The notes beneath the pieces were generated by a model, which was not told the origin of the DNA, made no database searches, and saw only the letters and a list, made by a program, of their open reading frames with translations. This document shows, piece after piece, positions 45,781 to 55,865 of a stretch of 64,000 nt of DNA. The number at the start of each line of letters is the position of its first letter. Position 1 is the first letter of the stretch. The DNA comes from Phytophthora quininea. Its lineage: Eukaryota > Oomycota > Peronosporomycetes > Peronosporales > Peronosporaceae. The stretch spans positions 248,001-312,000 of the forward strand of contig JAAVTG010000570.1 in assembly GCA_011947345.1 (NCBI GenBank), in the 5' to 3' direction. Both the position numbers and the translations under genes were made by a program.

Positions 45781-45796
45781 AAAAAGGATAATGAGC
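45781..45796 (-). promoter_or_regulatory. Initiator-like element of MIP gene A
   Basis: On the minus strand the sequence is GCTCATTATCCTTTTT, close to the oomycete initiator/flanking consensus GCTCATTYYNCAWTTT. It lies 88 bases before the chosen ATG and is identical in the inverted copy. It argues against the in-frame ATG further upstream being used. Confidence 0.6.
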
Positions 45797-46097
45797 TTCT
45801 TTGACCGAGTCCTCTGTTGGTCGGAGATGTGTGTGGTTCTCGGCCGTTGAGGCTGCAAGGACATGGATTAACCGCTGCTCGGACCGACCAGCTCAGCTCA
45901 CCGATTGACGGCGCGGACAACGGACTCAAGCGGCGATAACGGATCGGTCACGTGTTTTTGCGGTGCGCAGCACCTTCGCATTTAGCGCCGTTGAGCAGGT
46001 CGGTGTACAATGGAAATTGTCTATTACGTGAACAATCTCCTCAGACGAAATGAAACGAAGATTGTACAAGGCGAAGCATTTATTGAAAGTGCTTTAA

Positions 46098-47047
46098 TCA
46101 AAAGTCCCTCAGCTCATTCGGGTGCTGCACCTGCATGAGGAACGTGTAGATACCCGCTCCAATCACCCCACCACACAGCGTGCCGAAGATTGGGATCAAA
46201 AAGTAGTAGCCATCGAGAGTGAACACCTTGGAGCCGTAGCCCACAATATACGTGAACAACCGCAGCACGGAATCTCGAGCGGGGTTCATGGCGTACCCAG
46301 TGTTCATACCGAAACCCATACCCAGCACCATGATCATCAACGCGAAGGCGAACGGCGTGCCTACCGGACCGAGAGACCGGTTGCGCTGGTCCGTGATAGC
46401 GTAGAAACACAGTAGCAGCATCGTCGTCGCCAACGTCTCCGTGAAGAATGCGGTGAAGTTGCTGATGTCTGGATTCGGGTACGTCGCGAAGTGCACCATC
46501 ATCGTCTCTTTGTTTGGGTCGGCCTTCATGAGTTTCTGGTAGTTGAGGACGTATACCGAGCAGGCACCGAGGAAAGCACCGAATAGTTGAGAAGCACAGT
46601 AGCCCGGGACTTTCCGCCATGGCAGACGGCCGTACACTGCGTGGGCGAACGTCACGGCGCAGTTCATGTGGGCTCCACTCACGCCCTCAGAGACGTAGAC
46701 GCCCCTGAAAACGGCGATACCCCGGGCCATGTTGATGCTCAGCCACGTGCCTTTCTTCTCGCCCGACAGCGCTACTTGGGTGTTGACCCCATGCCGAAGC
46801 AGAGCATGACGAACGTGCCGAGGAACTCGGTGAAACACTCGCGAAGGTGAGGGTTGCTTGTCACGAACCACTGCTCGTGGTGGTCTTCGTCGCGGTTGTA
46901 CTGGCTGCGGTTCGTGTGGTGCAGGGAACGTTCGCATCGATCGATGGGGCCGTGAGGGGTGTACGGGGTGTTAGCGAAGGCATAACCGGCAGACTTCTCC
47001 GCGGCCTCCAATGCCACTTGGCTGCTGGTGACGCAGCTTGGCTCCAT
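46098..47047 (-). CDS. MIP/aquaporin-type channel B with an NCA first motif
   Basis: Tandem neighbour of gene A, same strand. The N-terminus is MEPSCVTSSQVALEAAEKSA, followed by FANTPYTPHGPIDRCERSLH, HTNRSQYNRDEDHHEQWF and ECFTEFLGTFVMLCFGMG. The first pore motif is SGAHMNCAVTFAHAVYG, with Cys in place of Pro; the second is normal, GYAMNPARDS. The residue after NPARD (SVLRLFTY) departs from the FG pair of the other members. The frame changes in a run of four G near 46790 (GGGGTC), and one more base makes 951 nt (316 residues). Ends LMQVQHPNELRDF at 46098. An Inr-like GCCATTTTCCTTTT lies about 60 bases upstream of the ATG (47100-47113) but is a weaker match. Confidence 0.85.
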
Positions 47048-47597
47048 GTTAAGGTTCGGTCGCATTCTGGTCTTTGCTGATCCGTTGAGGTGAAGTCGGC
47101 AAAAGGAAAATGGCTATCAGTCACGAGCGAGTCTGCCAAGGGCTCGGCCAACTTGTTGGTTTGTCTTGCACAGTTCCTACACACCACACTGCAACCAGGT
47201 GTCGAGTTGCTGCTTGTCGCCCTACTTGTTTTTGCTGCGGAGCTGGACAGAGCTTAATACATGTTGAAGTGGTCGACCATCAAAATCTGAAGTTGCAGGC
47301 TCCAAATCAACAGATTTCCCTTGTGTCAAGGAGCAAAAGCACAAGAAAGCCTGCTGCAGAACAACAAGCATGTCGAATTCAGGCTTCGTGACATTACGAG
47401 TGCTATTGCTCTCCATTGGTCTGGCTAAAATACGCGTCCAAGCAAGTCATATGTCCCTGAGCTCTCCCCCATTACCAAGCAAACAAGCTCCTGAAATGCA
47501 CCAAACACCAGCAGGTTGCTTCGACGCCATGGCTCGTGCGTATCTATCTCGTCTTGAGCTGCGACCAACACTGTCGGGCACCACAATCAACCTTGAT
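47048..47597. other. Spacer between MIP genes B and C, no gene seen
   Basis: About 550 bases holding the promoter of gene B and the 3' end of gene C. Short open frames only. Confidence 0.3.
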
Positions 47598-48577
47598 TTA
47601 TGGATGGTGGATCTCAATGAACATGGTGTACGCGCCGGCACCGATCACACCGCCAAGGAATGGGCCCACGACTGGGATCCAGAAGTAATAGTCGTACTCG
47701 GTGAACACCGAGTGATAACCCGCGCAGTAAGCGAACAAACGGGGGCCCAGGTCGCGGTTAAGGCTCACTCCGAGCCTAGTGTTCAAGCTGAAGGCCGCAA
47801 CTATCGCCATGATGAGCAATGCCATGGCGAATGGGGTGGCGACGGGACCCGGATGGCGATTGCGCGGGTCCGTGATGGCGTACACGCACGAAAGTAGGAA
47901 GGCACACGTCAGCACTTCCGTGTACAAAGCGGTGTAGTTGGAGACGCCGTTAGGATACGAGACGAACAAAATCTGCATCGTTGTCTTGTCTGGGTCGACT
48001 GCAACGATCTTCTGGTAGTGTAGGACGTACACGAGCGCTGCCGCAACAAATGCGCCGAGTGTCTGGGCGCAAATGTACCCGGGCACTTTCCACCACGGTA
48101 GGCGACCATACACGGCGTGGGCGAAGGTCATGACCGAGATAATGTGCGCGCCGCTCACATTTTCGGCCGTGTAGATGCCCATGAGCACGGCGACGCCCCA
48201 AGTGAGACTGACGGTCATCACGTCGCCTGCTTTGCCATCCGAGAGAGCGACTTGGCTGTTGACAGCCAGCCCTAAGCCGATGACGATGACAGCGCCAAAA
48301 ACTCGGCCAGACACTCTCGAAAGTGCGGGCTGGTCGTGACGAATGGCAACTTCTTGAAATCTCGCCCATTGCTTCGAAGCTGGCTGCGGTTCGTGTCATG
48401 GAGCGACTGCGGCTCACGGTCTTGCAGCACTGGGATGTGGGGCGTGTACGGCGTGTTGGCGAAATCGACATACGCAGGCTTGTCGGACATGTCGAGCATG
48501 AGCTGTCCACTGTTGGCGAAGCTGGCCTCACTGATGTGCACTTTGGTAGCGGATGGATGAAGTGAGATAGAGCTCAT
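47598..48577 (-). CDS. Divergent MIP-family channel C lacking both NPA motifs
   Basis: Starts MSSISLHPSATKVHISEASF and shares FANTPYTPHIPVLQDREPQS, HDTNRSQ and HFRECLAEFL with its neighbours. The first pore loop reads SGAHIISVMTFAHAVYGRLP, so Asn-Pro-Ala is replaced (I-S-V), and the second reads RLGVSLNRDLGPRLFAYCAG, where S-L-N replaces N-P-A while the following Arg is kept. Six hydrophobic helices remain recognisable (for example YTALYTEVLTCAFLLSCVYA). One base is missing near 48310 (TTTTTGGCG); adding it gives 981 nt, 326 residues. Without both asparagines the usual water-ordering dipoles are lost, so a non-water or non-transport function is possible; this is inference. Confidence 0.8.
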
Positions 48578-48601
48578 CGTTGGCAGCTTTGGTTGGTGGG
48601 G

Positions 48602-48619
48602 CGAAATGAAGAATGAAGC
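48602..48619 (-). promoter_or_regulatory. Initiator-like element of MIP gene C
   Basis: Minus-strand sequence GCTTCATTCTTCATTTCG fits the oomycete initiator pattern TCATTYYNCAWTT with one extra T. It is 25-43 bases before the ATG. Confidence 0.55.
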
Positions 48620-49020
48620 TGTAGGTCGGGCGACCCTCTCATCGAGATGATTGGAGCCAACTCCAGCTTGTCGGTCTCTTCCGAAGCAACGCAAGCTTTG
48701 GTAGATGGTTTTGGGTGAGCATCGTTAGTGCCAGGTGCTGACCTCGCGAGGTACCGGTCAAGATCTCCACCAAAACTACTGAACCAATCGTTCAGAAATC
48801 GCCCACATACCCCCAAGTTGACTGTTTTTCGTTGGTCGTGCATCAGCCACGCCACAAGAAAAGCAACCGCCACATCGAAGGGTGCAGCAATTCTAATCGT
48901 TCGCTGCACCTCCACTCACAACACATGCCGTGCCAAATTGCTCATTGCTGAGACGTGCTGGTCGATCTTGCGAATCTAGTTTTAGTAGAAGCAATGTAGT
49001 ATTGAGATTATCTAGAGTGT
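48620..49020. other. Spacer between MIP genes C and D, no gene seen
   Basis: About 400 bases with no open frame of interest; expected to hold the 3' end of gene D. Confidence 0.3.
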
Positions 49021-50027
49021 CTACACGCTTTCTTCCGCGAGTAGTGGTGGCGAGTTGGTGTTGGAATTCTTTTGTGGGACCTCGGGGTGCTGCATCTCGA
49101 CAAAGAAGATATAGAGCCCACCACCAATAACCCCGCCGATCAGTGTCGCCACCATCGGGATCCAGAAGTAGTACGAGTCCATCGTGAAGACCTGGTGGTA
49201 GCCGACAATGTACATGAACAAGCGAGGGGCAAAGTCGCGGTTCGGACTCATGCCCAGCGCTGAGTTGGACATGAAGCAGCACGAAATGCCGATCACCAGC
49301 AGCGTCAGAGCGAATGGGGTCCCCTTTTTCCAGGCCAGCAATTGCGCGGGTCCTTGATGGCGTACGACACGAGCATAATATACGCACAGGCCAGCACCTC
49401 CGTGTAGAAGGCCGTGTAGTTGGACACACCGTCGCGCGGGCCCGTGATGAAGAGCTTATGCATGGTCTGCTTCTCCGGGTCTTCGCGCAGAATCCTCTGG
49501 CAGTTGAGCACGTAAATCAAAGCTGCAGCCACAAAGGCCCCGAGCATCTGCGCGACCAAGTAGCCAGGCACTTTCCACCACGGCAGGCGGCCGTACACTG
49601 CGTTGGTGATGGTGATGACCGAGATGAGATGCGCGCCGCTGACGTTGTCGCCGATGAACGTGCCGACCATCAAGGCCACGCCCCAACCGACACTCGTAGT
49701 CATCGTGTCGCCATACTGTCCATTCCAGAGGCCGTTCTGCTGGATGCCGGCCAGACCGAAGGAGATGGCGACGGTCGTGGCCAGGAACTCGGCCATACAC
49801 TCGCGCACGTGCGCGTTCTTGGTGACGAAAGCGTTCCTCTTGCGTCTCGGAGCGGCGAGAACATGTGTAGACTCGTGATCAATAGGGACACGGCCGTCTG
49901 GCGCGTAGGCCGAGCCGGAGAAGTCTGCGTACGGGGCCTGGTCCATCGATCGAGGGCCGTTGGAGGCGAAGCTGCCGTCGTCGATGTTGCTGACGCGCAT
50001 CTTGCGCGGCGGGAACGGGGCTGTCAT
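49021..50027 (-). CDS. Divergent MIP-family channel D lacking both NPA motifs
   Basis: Starts MTAPFPPRKMRVSNIDDGSF. The family landmark CMAEFLATTVAISFGLAG is present, then SGAHLISVITITNAVYGRLP in place of the first NPA loop and SALGMSPNRDFAPRLFMYIV in place of the second. As in gene C, I-S-V replaces the first Asn-Pro-Ala and S-P-N the second, and the Arg is retained. KVPGYLVAQMLGAFVAAALI and YTAFYTEVLACAYIMLVSYA are membrane helices. The C-terminal tail VPQKNSNTNSPPLLAEESV is longer than in the others. The frame changes at an A-run near 49330 (AAAAA); one extra A gives 1,008 nt, 335 residues. C and D look like sister genes that lost the motifs before they duplicated. Confidence 0.8.
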
Positions 50028-50061
50028 GTGGTCTTCGAGGAGGATCTTGCGTCGGTCAGGA

Positions 50062-50076
50062 GAGTTTGGAGAATGG
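50062..50076 (-). promoter_or_regulatory. Initiator-like element of MIP gene D
   Basis: Minus strand reads TCCATTCTCCAAACT within GGCTTTCCATTCTCCAAACTC, resembling the oomycete initiator. It lies 35-49 bases before the ATG at 50027, which supports that start over upstream codons. Confidence 0.5.
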
Positions 50077-50546
50077 AAAGCCAAACGCCATCCGTCCGCA
50101 GGGAGGTCGTCGAGGAGGTCGGTTTTAACTGCAATTGGGCTAACGTGGCACCGGATCGTCATCATCAATACGCCGCAATCACCCTGTGATTGGTCCATTA
50201 TGGGCTGTGTTGACCAGTGCCCATCTCCCTTTGACGCACCACGGTCTTGGTTGCCACGATTGCCGCGCGGCGGCCACTTCGGATAGACAACAGAGGACAG
50301 CGGTGCTTGGCGAGAGCGTTCCGCGCTGTCTGCAATGACAATGTAGCTTTAGTGACGATTTCGTGACGAGGCGACAACTAAAACGCTGCGGTAACTCGAT
50401 TGAAGGCAAAGATGTGGCCACACTGCGCGTAACGCATGTCAGGCATCGTCAGCGTTGACCACCCGCTTGCCTCGCTCACACCAAACCGCGAAAGGACTGG
50501 TATTTCCTGGCCGGGTTAAACAAAAATACCGTCGACGCACGAGGGT
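50077..50546. other. Divergent spacer between MIP genes D and A'
   Basis: About 470 bases between divergent channel genes. No gene seen. The right inverted-repeat arm begins at about 50547. Confidence 0.3.
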
Positions 50547-50756
50547 TCACCGAGCTGCTCCAATGGCGCTAAATGCAAGGTGCTGCGCACCGCAAAAACA
50601 CGTGACCGATCCGTTATCGCCGCTTGAGTCCGTTGTCCGCGCCGTCAATCGGTGAGCTGAGCTGGTCGGTCCGAGCAGCGGTTAATCCATGTCCTTGCAG
50701 CCTCAACGGCCGAGAACCACACACATCTCCGACCAACAGAGGACTCGGTCAAAGAA

Positions 50757-50772
50757 GCTCATTATCCTTTTT
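50757..50772 (+). promoter_or_regulatory. Initiator-like element of MIP gene A'
   Basis: GCTCATTATCCTTTTT, close to the oomycete initiator plus flanking region; 88 bases before the ATG at 50845. The same element is in copy A. Confidence 0.65.
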
Positions 50773-50844
50773 CCTCTGTTCACGTCAGCAGCTTCCACCG
50801 CGACCAACCAACCAACCACTGCAGCAACCCAGCCGTGCTTCGCC

Positions 50845-51789
50845 ATGGAGGTGGTCAACAGCAACGCGCCGCTCGTCATCGACGTCGCCAACAAGTCCGG
50901 CAACTACGCGCCGTACGCCGACACCCCCTTCTCTCCGCGCCAAGTCGACCGCTGCGAGCGCTCGCTCCACCACACCAACCGCAGCCAGTACGACCGCGAC
51001 CAAGAGCACCACAAGCAGTGGTTCGTCACCGCCAACCCGCACCTCCGCGAGTGCTTCGCCGAGTTCCTCGGCACCTTCGTCATGATCAGCTTCGGCATGG
51101 GCGTCAACAACCAGGTCGTGCTCGGCAAGGGAGACAAAGGCACCTGGCTCAGCATCAACATGGCCTGGGGGATTGCCGTGCTCATGGGCGTCTACATCTC
51201 GGAAGGTGTGAGTGGCGCGCACATGAACCCCGCCGTCTCACTGGCGCACGCCGTCTACGGCCGAATGGCGTGGCGAAAGATCCCCGGATATGTCTGCGCA
51301 CAAGTGCTCGGCACCTTCTTCGGCGCCTGTGCCGTCTACCTCATGGACTACCAGAAGATCCACAAGTTCGACCCGGACAAAACCATCATGCACGTGCACT
51401 TCGCCACGTACCCCAACTCGGAGATCAACAACCTCACGGCCTTCTACACCGAGACGTTGGCCACGTCCATGCTCTTGCTCTGCATCTACGCCATCACGGA
51501 CCAGCGCAACCGCTCTCCGGGCACCGTCGGCACACCCTTCGCCTTCGCGTTGATGATCATGGCGCTGGGCATGTGCTTTGGCATGAACACGGGCTACGCT
51601 ATGAACCCGGCTCGAGACTTTGGCGCCCGGTTGTTCACGTACGTCGCCGGCTACGGCTCCAAGGTGTTCACTTTGGACGGGTGCTACTTCCTCGTCCCGA
51701 TCTTCGCCCCTCTGATCGGCGCCGTGCTCGGAGCAGGAGCGTACGAGATCTTGGTGCAGGTCCAGCACCCGCACGATCCCACAGAGTAA
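50845..51789 (+). CDS. MIP/aquaglyceroporin-type channel A' (intact copy)
   Basis: The only fully open member of the cluster, 314 residues from MEVVNSNAPLVIDVANKSGN. The first ATG of the open frame, at 50689, is upstream of the initiator-like element, so I prefer 50845. Six helices and both pore loops are standard: SGAHMNPAVSLAHAVYGRMA and GYAMNPARDFGARLFTYVAG. Other landmarks are RECFAEFLGTFVMISFGMGV, NNLTAFYTETLATSMLLLCI and VGTPFAFALMIMALGMCFGM. The Asp after NPAR and the small residues near it resemble glyceroporin-type (GlpF) members, so glycerol and other small neutral solutes are likely besides water; this is inference. Divergently arranged from gene D. Confidence 0.92.
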   Translation: MEVVNSNAPLVIDVANKSGNYAPYADTPFSPRQVDRCERSLHHTNRSQYDRDQEHHKQWFVTANPHLRECFAEFLGTFVMISFGMGVNNQVVLGKGDKGTWLSINMAWGIAVLMGVYISEGVSGAHMNPAVSLAHAVYGRMAWRKIPGYVCAQVLGTFFGACAVYLMDYQKIHKFDPDKTIMHVHFATYPNSEINNLTAFYTETLATSMLLLCIYAITDQRNRSPGTVGTPFAFALMIMALGMCFGMNTGYAMNPARDFGARLFTYVAGYGSKVFTLDGCYFLVPIFAPLIGAVLGAGAYEILVQVQHPHDPTE

Positions 51790-51818
51790 TTGCTTGATAG
51801 AAAACACAGTAAAGACAT

Positions 51819-52222
51819 ACAAAATCTCCATTTCCTTGTGCCCTCCGGTCTATGCGTTAGTTCCAACACGCAGGTGGCTGATGGCTCTCTCGTCCGATGC
51901 GTGAATCAACAACGCTTGGGATGGTGTTTATCTTGATCGGCAACTCAATATCAAGACCGCGTCGTGTTCTCCAGACACTCGGGGTTTTACAGTGGTTGTA
52001 GTCGCGACCAAATCTTGTATGTCCATCACCCTGGCTGGAAGCTTGCCCACCGCACTGTATTACTCAATGGTATTATTGTACACACGCGCCGTACTTCGCG
52101 AAGATACCTGCACGATCGCCAACTGTAGCGTTTATCAAACGCCATGACACCAAGCCAACGGGTAATGCATCTGTGCGACGGCCAGCTCTAGGATCTCGTC
52201 TCACAGAGTGTGATAACTTCTG
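51819..52222. other. Intergenic spacer between convergent genes
   Basis: About 400 bases between MIP A' and the MPS1 stop; no gene or repeat recognised. Confidence 0.3.
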
Positions 52223-55200
52223 CTACATCTCAGTTCGGCGCTCTTGTGTATTGTAGAGGCCAAGATAGCTTCGAGGAGCCTCGCCGTTTGAGCTTTGTAA
52301 GCCCTCTTGCCCAATGGACAAGAACATGTTTACTCGACTGCTTGGCATTCCTCGTGAGCGCAATAGGTCGCCGAGCTGGGTGAGAACTTGAGGTGCATTG
52401 TTCATCGTCACAGTTGGCGTTGAAGTCACGGCTCCGATGGCACCACCAGCTCGCAAAAACGGGTGATTCAGCAAACCGCTCTTCCCTGCTATGGTTGGGC
52501 GGCGGCGGTGATCACGCTGCAGACAGGAGCGAATTACATTTTCCAAGTCTTTGTTCTTCAGTGGTTGGAACGGGATTGGAATCGACGGGTCAATGATGCA
52601 GCGGAACTTCTCGATGATGTTGTGAACGTCCGCAAAAGGGGGTTTCGAATAGACGATTTGGTACAGTATGCACCCCAGCGACCATATATCACTTGCCCGT
52701 CCAACCTGGAGTGTGATAACCAATATTTTAATCAACGACATTCACATTGAGCAATGTGATGAGACACCCACCTTCATTTTTCCCTCTGGGTCCCGCTGTC
52801 CATTCGGCATTGTGTTACCTTGGATAGCCTCGGGGACATGAAGTTAACTGTACCAATCTGACTGTCACGTTCGATATTTGTCGTGTCGTTTGAGATTGCC
52901 TTCGCAATTCCAAAGTCGATCAGTTTCAGCGCGCCATTCACAAACAAAAAGTTTGCTGGTTTCAAATCGCCTATAAAACATACGCGCAATAATTGTTCTC
53001 ATTAACGTGAGCGCTACAGTCGTAACATCCATTCAAACTCACCATGGATAATTCTCATGTTGTGGATTGCTTCAACAGCTTCCAGCATTTGAGTCCAAAT
53101 GACGCGCAGAAAGTTTTCGTCCATGCCTCCTTTCAAATCCCGAAGCCGGTTGCTGAGATCGATCTCGCCATGCTCCATAATCTGTTGTGAAATTAACACA
53201 ATAGAACAATTAACGACCTTACTGAAATTCACCAGTGATGCGAGCACATACCACATTGATCTGTCGTTGTTGGAGATCTTGTTCAGCAGCCACAAGCCTA
53301 ATGATATGGGGTTTCCTTGAAGTTTCCGTAGCAGATCGATCTCATTCGTATACTGGGAAATGCTCTGGTCATCCAGCTTCTTCAGTTTGATTTTCTTCAA
53401 GGCATAAATCTTGAGGTCGGGGCCCAACATTCGATAGACTTTGCTGCTGCCTCCACTTCCGATTTGTTCCAGCTTTATATACTGCAGTCCGCCAACCTAC
53501 ACGATTAAAACTGCGGTAAGACTGGTGCAAGGTACAGTTGAATACGAGAAAATACGAACCGTGACTCGGCTGGCCAAAGACGCAAAAGCATCTTGTGCAG
53601 TGGAGTTAACCGTCGATGACAAGGGTGGTGACGACGCTGACGAAGAAGAGCTGGGCGAGTACGGGCTCATATTCGTGCGACTCTTAGCGAGTGCAGCACC
53701 TGACTGCTGCTGCCCTGGGGAGCGATAGTACTCAGAAGCAGAAGCACGGGACGCGCCGCTGCTTGCCAACGAACGCGCTGGCGCTGCTGTGATTGCAACT
53801 GGTCTGCTCTCTTGAACCCTTTGTACAACAAGTGAGGGATTGCTGTCGGGAATAGGAGCTGACCTGTCATTAACTGATGCTGGTCTCGATGGTTGTTGAA
53901 GCCCTCTTGAGCTTCCAGGAGACATTCTTGTCGCCAAGCCAGCTTCACTTGGACTGGTATCACGTGAGTTGCCTCCACGAAACTTCGGCTTCCAACTTAT
54001 AATGTTGGATATGTCAATATCAACTTTCTTCTTCGGTTTGGCTTCCGCTTTCGCCGTTACTGCTGCCGGCGGCGTTTCCTACACGAAAAAAATGCAGTTT
54101 CCAGTTAGATACGATCCCAGAAGTCGATGCTGCCTGTTGCCCTACCTTGACTGGGGTAAGTGGCTTGTTTGGCTGTTTCGGAGCGTCTGCCATCATATCA
54201 TCCTCATCATCATCGCTGTCGTTTACAGCATCCGGCAAAACTCTTAGCGCTGGACCACCTAAACGCTCAAACAAACAGTAATACCGTTAGAAGAAACAAA
54301 GCATCCACAAATGCGTAGTGACAGCCTTGTACCAAATCGAAAACGCGCTGGCTTTCTTGATGTTGACTGGGACTTGGTAATCGCTCTCGTAGGGAGCGAC
54401 GGCGTCGTAAGTACTGGCGACTTGGCCTCCTTTCTCAGTCCTTTCCTCAGTGTACAGAAACCACTCTCAGACGGAGTCAACAACCGTGTCTGACCCAACG
54501 GCGTCGTATCTGCTGGATGGGGCGACGTGAACGGGTGACTCAGCTGTCCCCGAGGCGTCGTCACCGCCTTCCTCTCCTTTTCCTCTGCGTTCTCCTTCAT
54601 CGAACTGCTGTCAAAGCTCTTAAACTTCAGTTCCAGCGTCTTCCTGTCCTCCACTTTCCACTTGTTGTCTACTTGGATCTCACCCAGCGTCTTCCGCTTT
54701 CTAACGTCCTCAACCACCTGCTTCTTCCGTGGGTACTCACCCTCCAGTTCTTCACCAAAGGCGTTCACTCTACCGGCCTCTCCAGCGAGCACTCGCTGCT
54801 TCGCCTGCTGCTTCTGCTTCTCCGTCATTGCGTCGTTGTCCACTGCTCGCTCCAGAATCTCCTCCACAGCCTCCAGATTGCCCTCCTGGAACTCGAACGC
54901 CGCCTCCTCCTCATACAGCATACTATGCCGTAGCCCAATACCCTGCTTTCGCATCAGCTGGAACGCCTTCCGCGTGTCCTCCGCTGTCTCATTCAGTTTG
55001 GCCAGCATCACCCACAGCTCCGTGTACCGCTCGTCGCTCCTATCTGCCTGCACACACGACGAGCGCCTCACCAGCCGCATCATGTTGTAATTGGACGGAC
55101 AGCTCGGCACGGGGCAGCGCAGCAGCCGCAGCCACTTGTCCAGGCTGCGAGGGTCTTTGGCGACGTCCAGCACAAGGCGGACACGCCGCTCGTCCGGCTG

Positions 55201-55359
55201 CTCTAGCAGGAAGATCTTGCGGGCCGACTCGCCCATGTACAGCAGCGGCGTGCGCTGGCCGTCCGAGGTGGTGAAGGTGACGCCGGGGAGCGGCAGCTGG
55301 GCTAGCAGCGCCGGCAGCGACGCATCTGGCGGCTGGTTCTCCTTGTCCACGAAGTCCAT
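52223..55359 (-). CDS. MPS1/TTK dual-specificity protein kinase (spindle checkpoint)
   Basis: MPS1 phosphorylates kinetochore proteins and starts the spindle assembly checkpoint. From the ATG at 55359 ([15 protein letters not shown]) comes the TPR-like N-domain of the Mps1/Bub1 type: [40 protein letters not shown] and [15 protein letters not shown] Ser/Pro-rich linker leads to the kinase: [19 protein letters not shown] (Gly loop), [20 protein letters not shown] (VAIK Lys), the catalytic HGDLKPANF formed across an intron near 52976-53043, [12 protein letters not shown] (DFG), [12 protein letters not shown] (activation loop) and [20 protein letters not shown]. Introns have GT..AG ends (for example GTATGTGC..ACAACAG near 53195-53265). 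One C appears missing in the run at 53308-53311. The short C-tail (about 90 residues) follows [17 protein letters not shown]. Confidence 0.88.
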
Positions 55360-55865
55360 GCGGATCTGGCGGCGCGTCGGAGGGTGCAGCGCCTCGCGGG
55401 GCCGCTTGCGCGCGCGGGACAGAGTGATGGTCGTCGTTCTTGGCGCGGACGGCGTCCTTTTCGAAGTGGTATACAAAAACAAGTGTAATCGTGAGTTGGT
55501 CCGACAAGTAACATTTGCTGTATTTTGAAAAATACAATAAAAACGTTATTTTGCCACACGACCCGATGCCGCACCTGATTCTGATGCTGGAGCGTGTCGT
55601 GCTGTCCCTGGACGATGGCAAAGCGAACGTCGGCTATCAATGACCAGCAACGACAGCGATGGAGGATGCTGATCGAAGACCGATGGATGTGCTGCTTCCA
55701 GCGTGATGAAGCGGCTTGCTGTTGGCCGTGCTGCATCTTCTGTTGCTGTCTGCAGAGCGGTCGGCCATTGTTCCAGTATGATACTTCAACACAAAAGGCA
55801 ACAAAGGCAACTACTGCAGCAAGGCATCTACTGCAGCATTTCTCGAGAAAGACTGACGTCGGAGA
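55360..55865. other. Bidirectional promoter region between MPS1 and EB1
   Basis: About 500 bases between divergent starts. No convincing initiator element found; open frames crossing it are shadows. Confidence 0.4.

Larger units (their letters stand above)
44737..46003 (-). repeat. Inverted repeat, left arm (contains MIP gene A)
   Basis: This segment is nearly identical, in reverse orientation, to 50547-51818. Identity starts sharply at ATGTCTTTACTG (44737) and fades around 46000, where small differences accumulate. Within the gene I see only two one-base indels and one substitution (His versus Tyr codon at about 45645). Confidence 0.85.
50547..51818 (+). repeat. Inverted repeat, right arm (contains MIP gene A')
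   Basis: Mirror of 44737-46003. Identity ends sharply after AAAGACAT at 51818. On the other side it fades near 50547 with small indels. The arms enclose about 4.5 kb with genes B, C and D. Confidence 0.85.

Noticed and set aside
45469..45864. Second long open frame on the minus strand over MIP gene A
   Set aside because: It is the N-terminal part of the same gene in a shifted frame; comparison with the intact copy shows a one-base difference, not a separate gene.
50689..50844. 52-residue N-terminal extension of MIP A'
   Set aside because: The initiator-like element lies inside it, and the sequence is not found in the other MIP paralogues, so it is probably untranscribed or leader sequence.
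50835..51797. Long Arg/His-rich plus-strand frame over MIP gene A'
   Set aside because: High GC content opens an alternative frame; its low-complexity composition and full overlap with a clear channel gene mark it as a shadow.
51238..51831. Minus-strand open frame opposite MIP A'
   Set aside because: Mirror-strand frame of the channel gene, also present opposite copy A; no family features.
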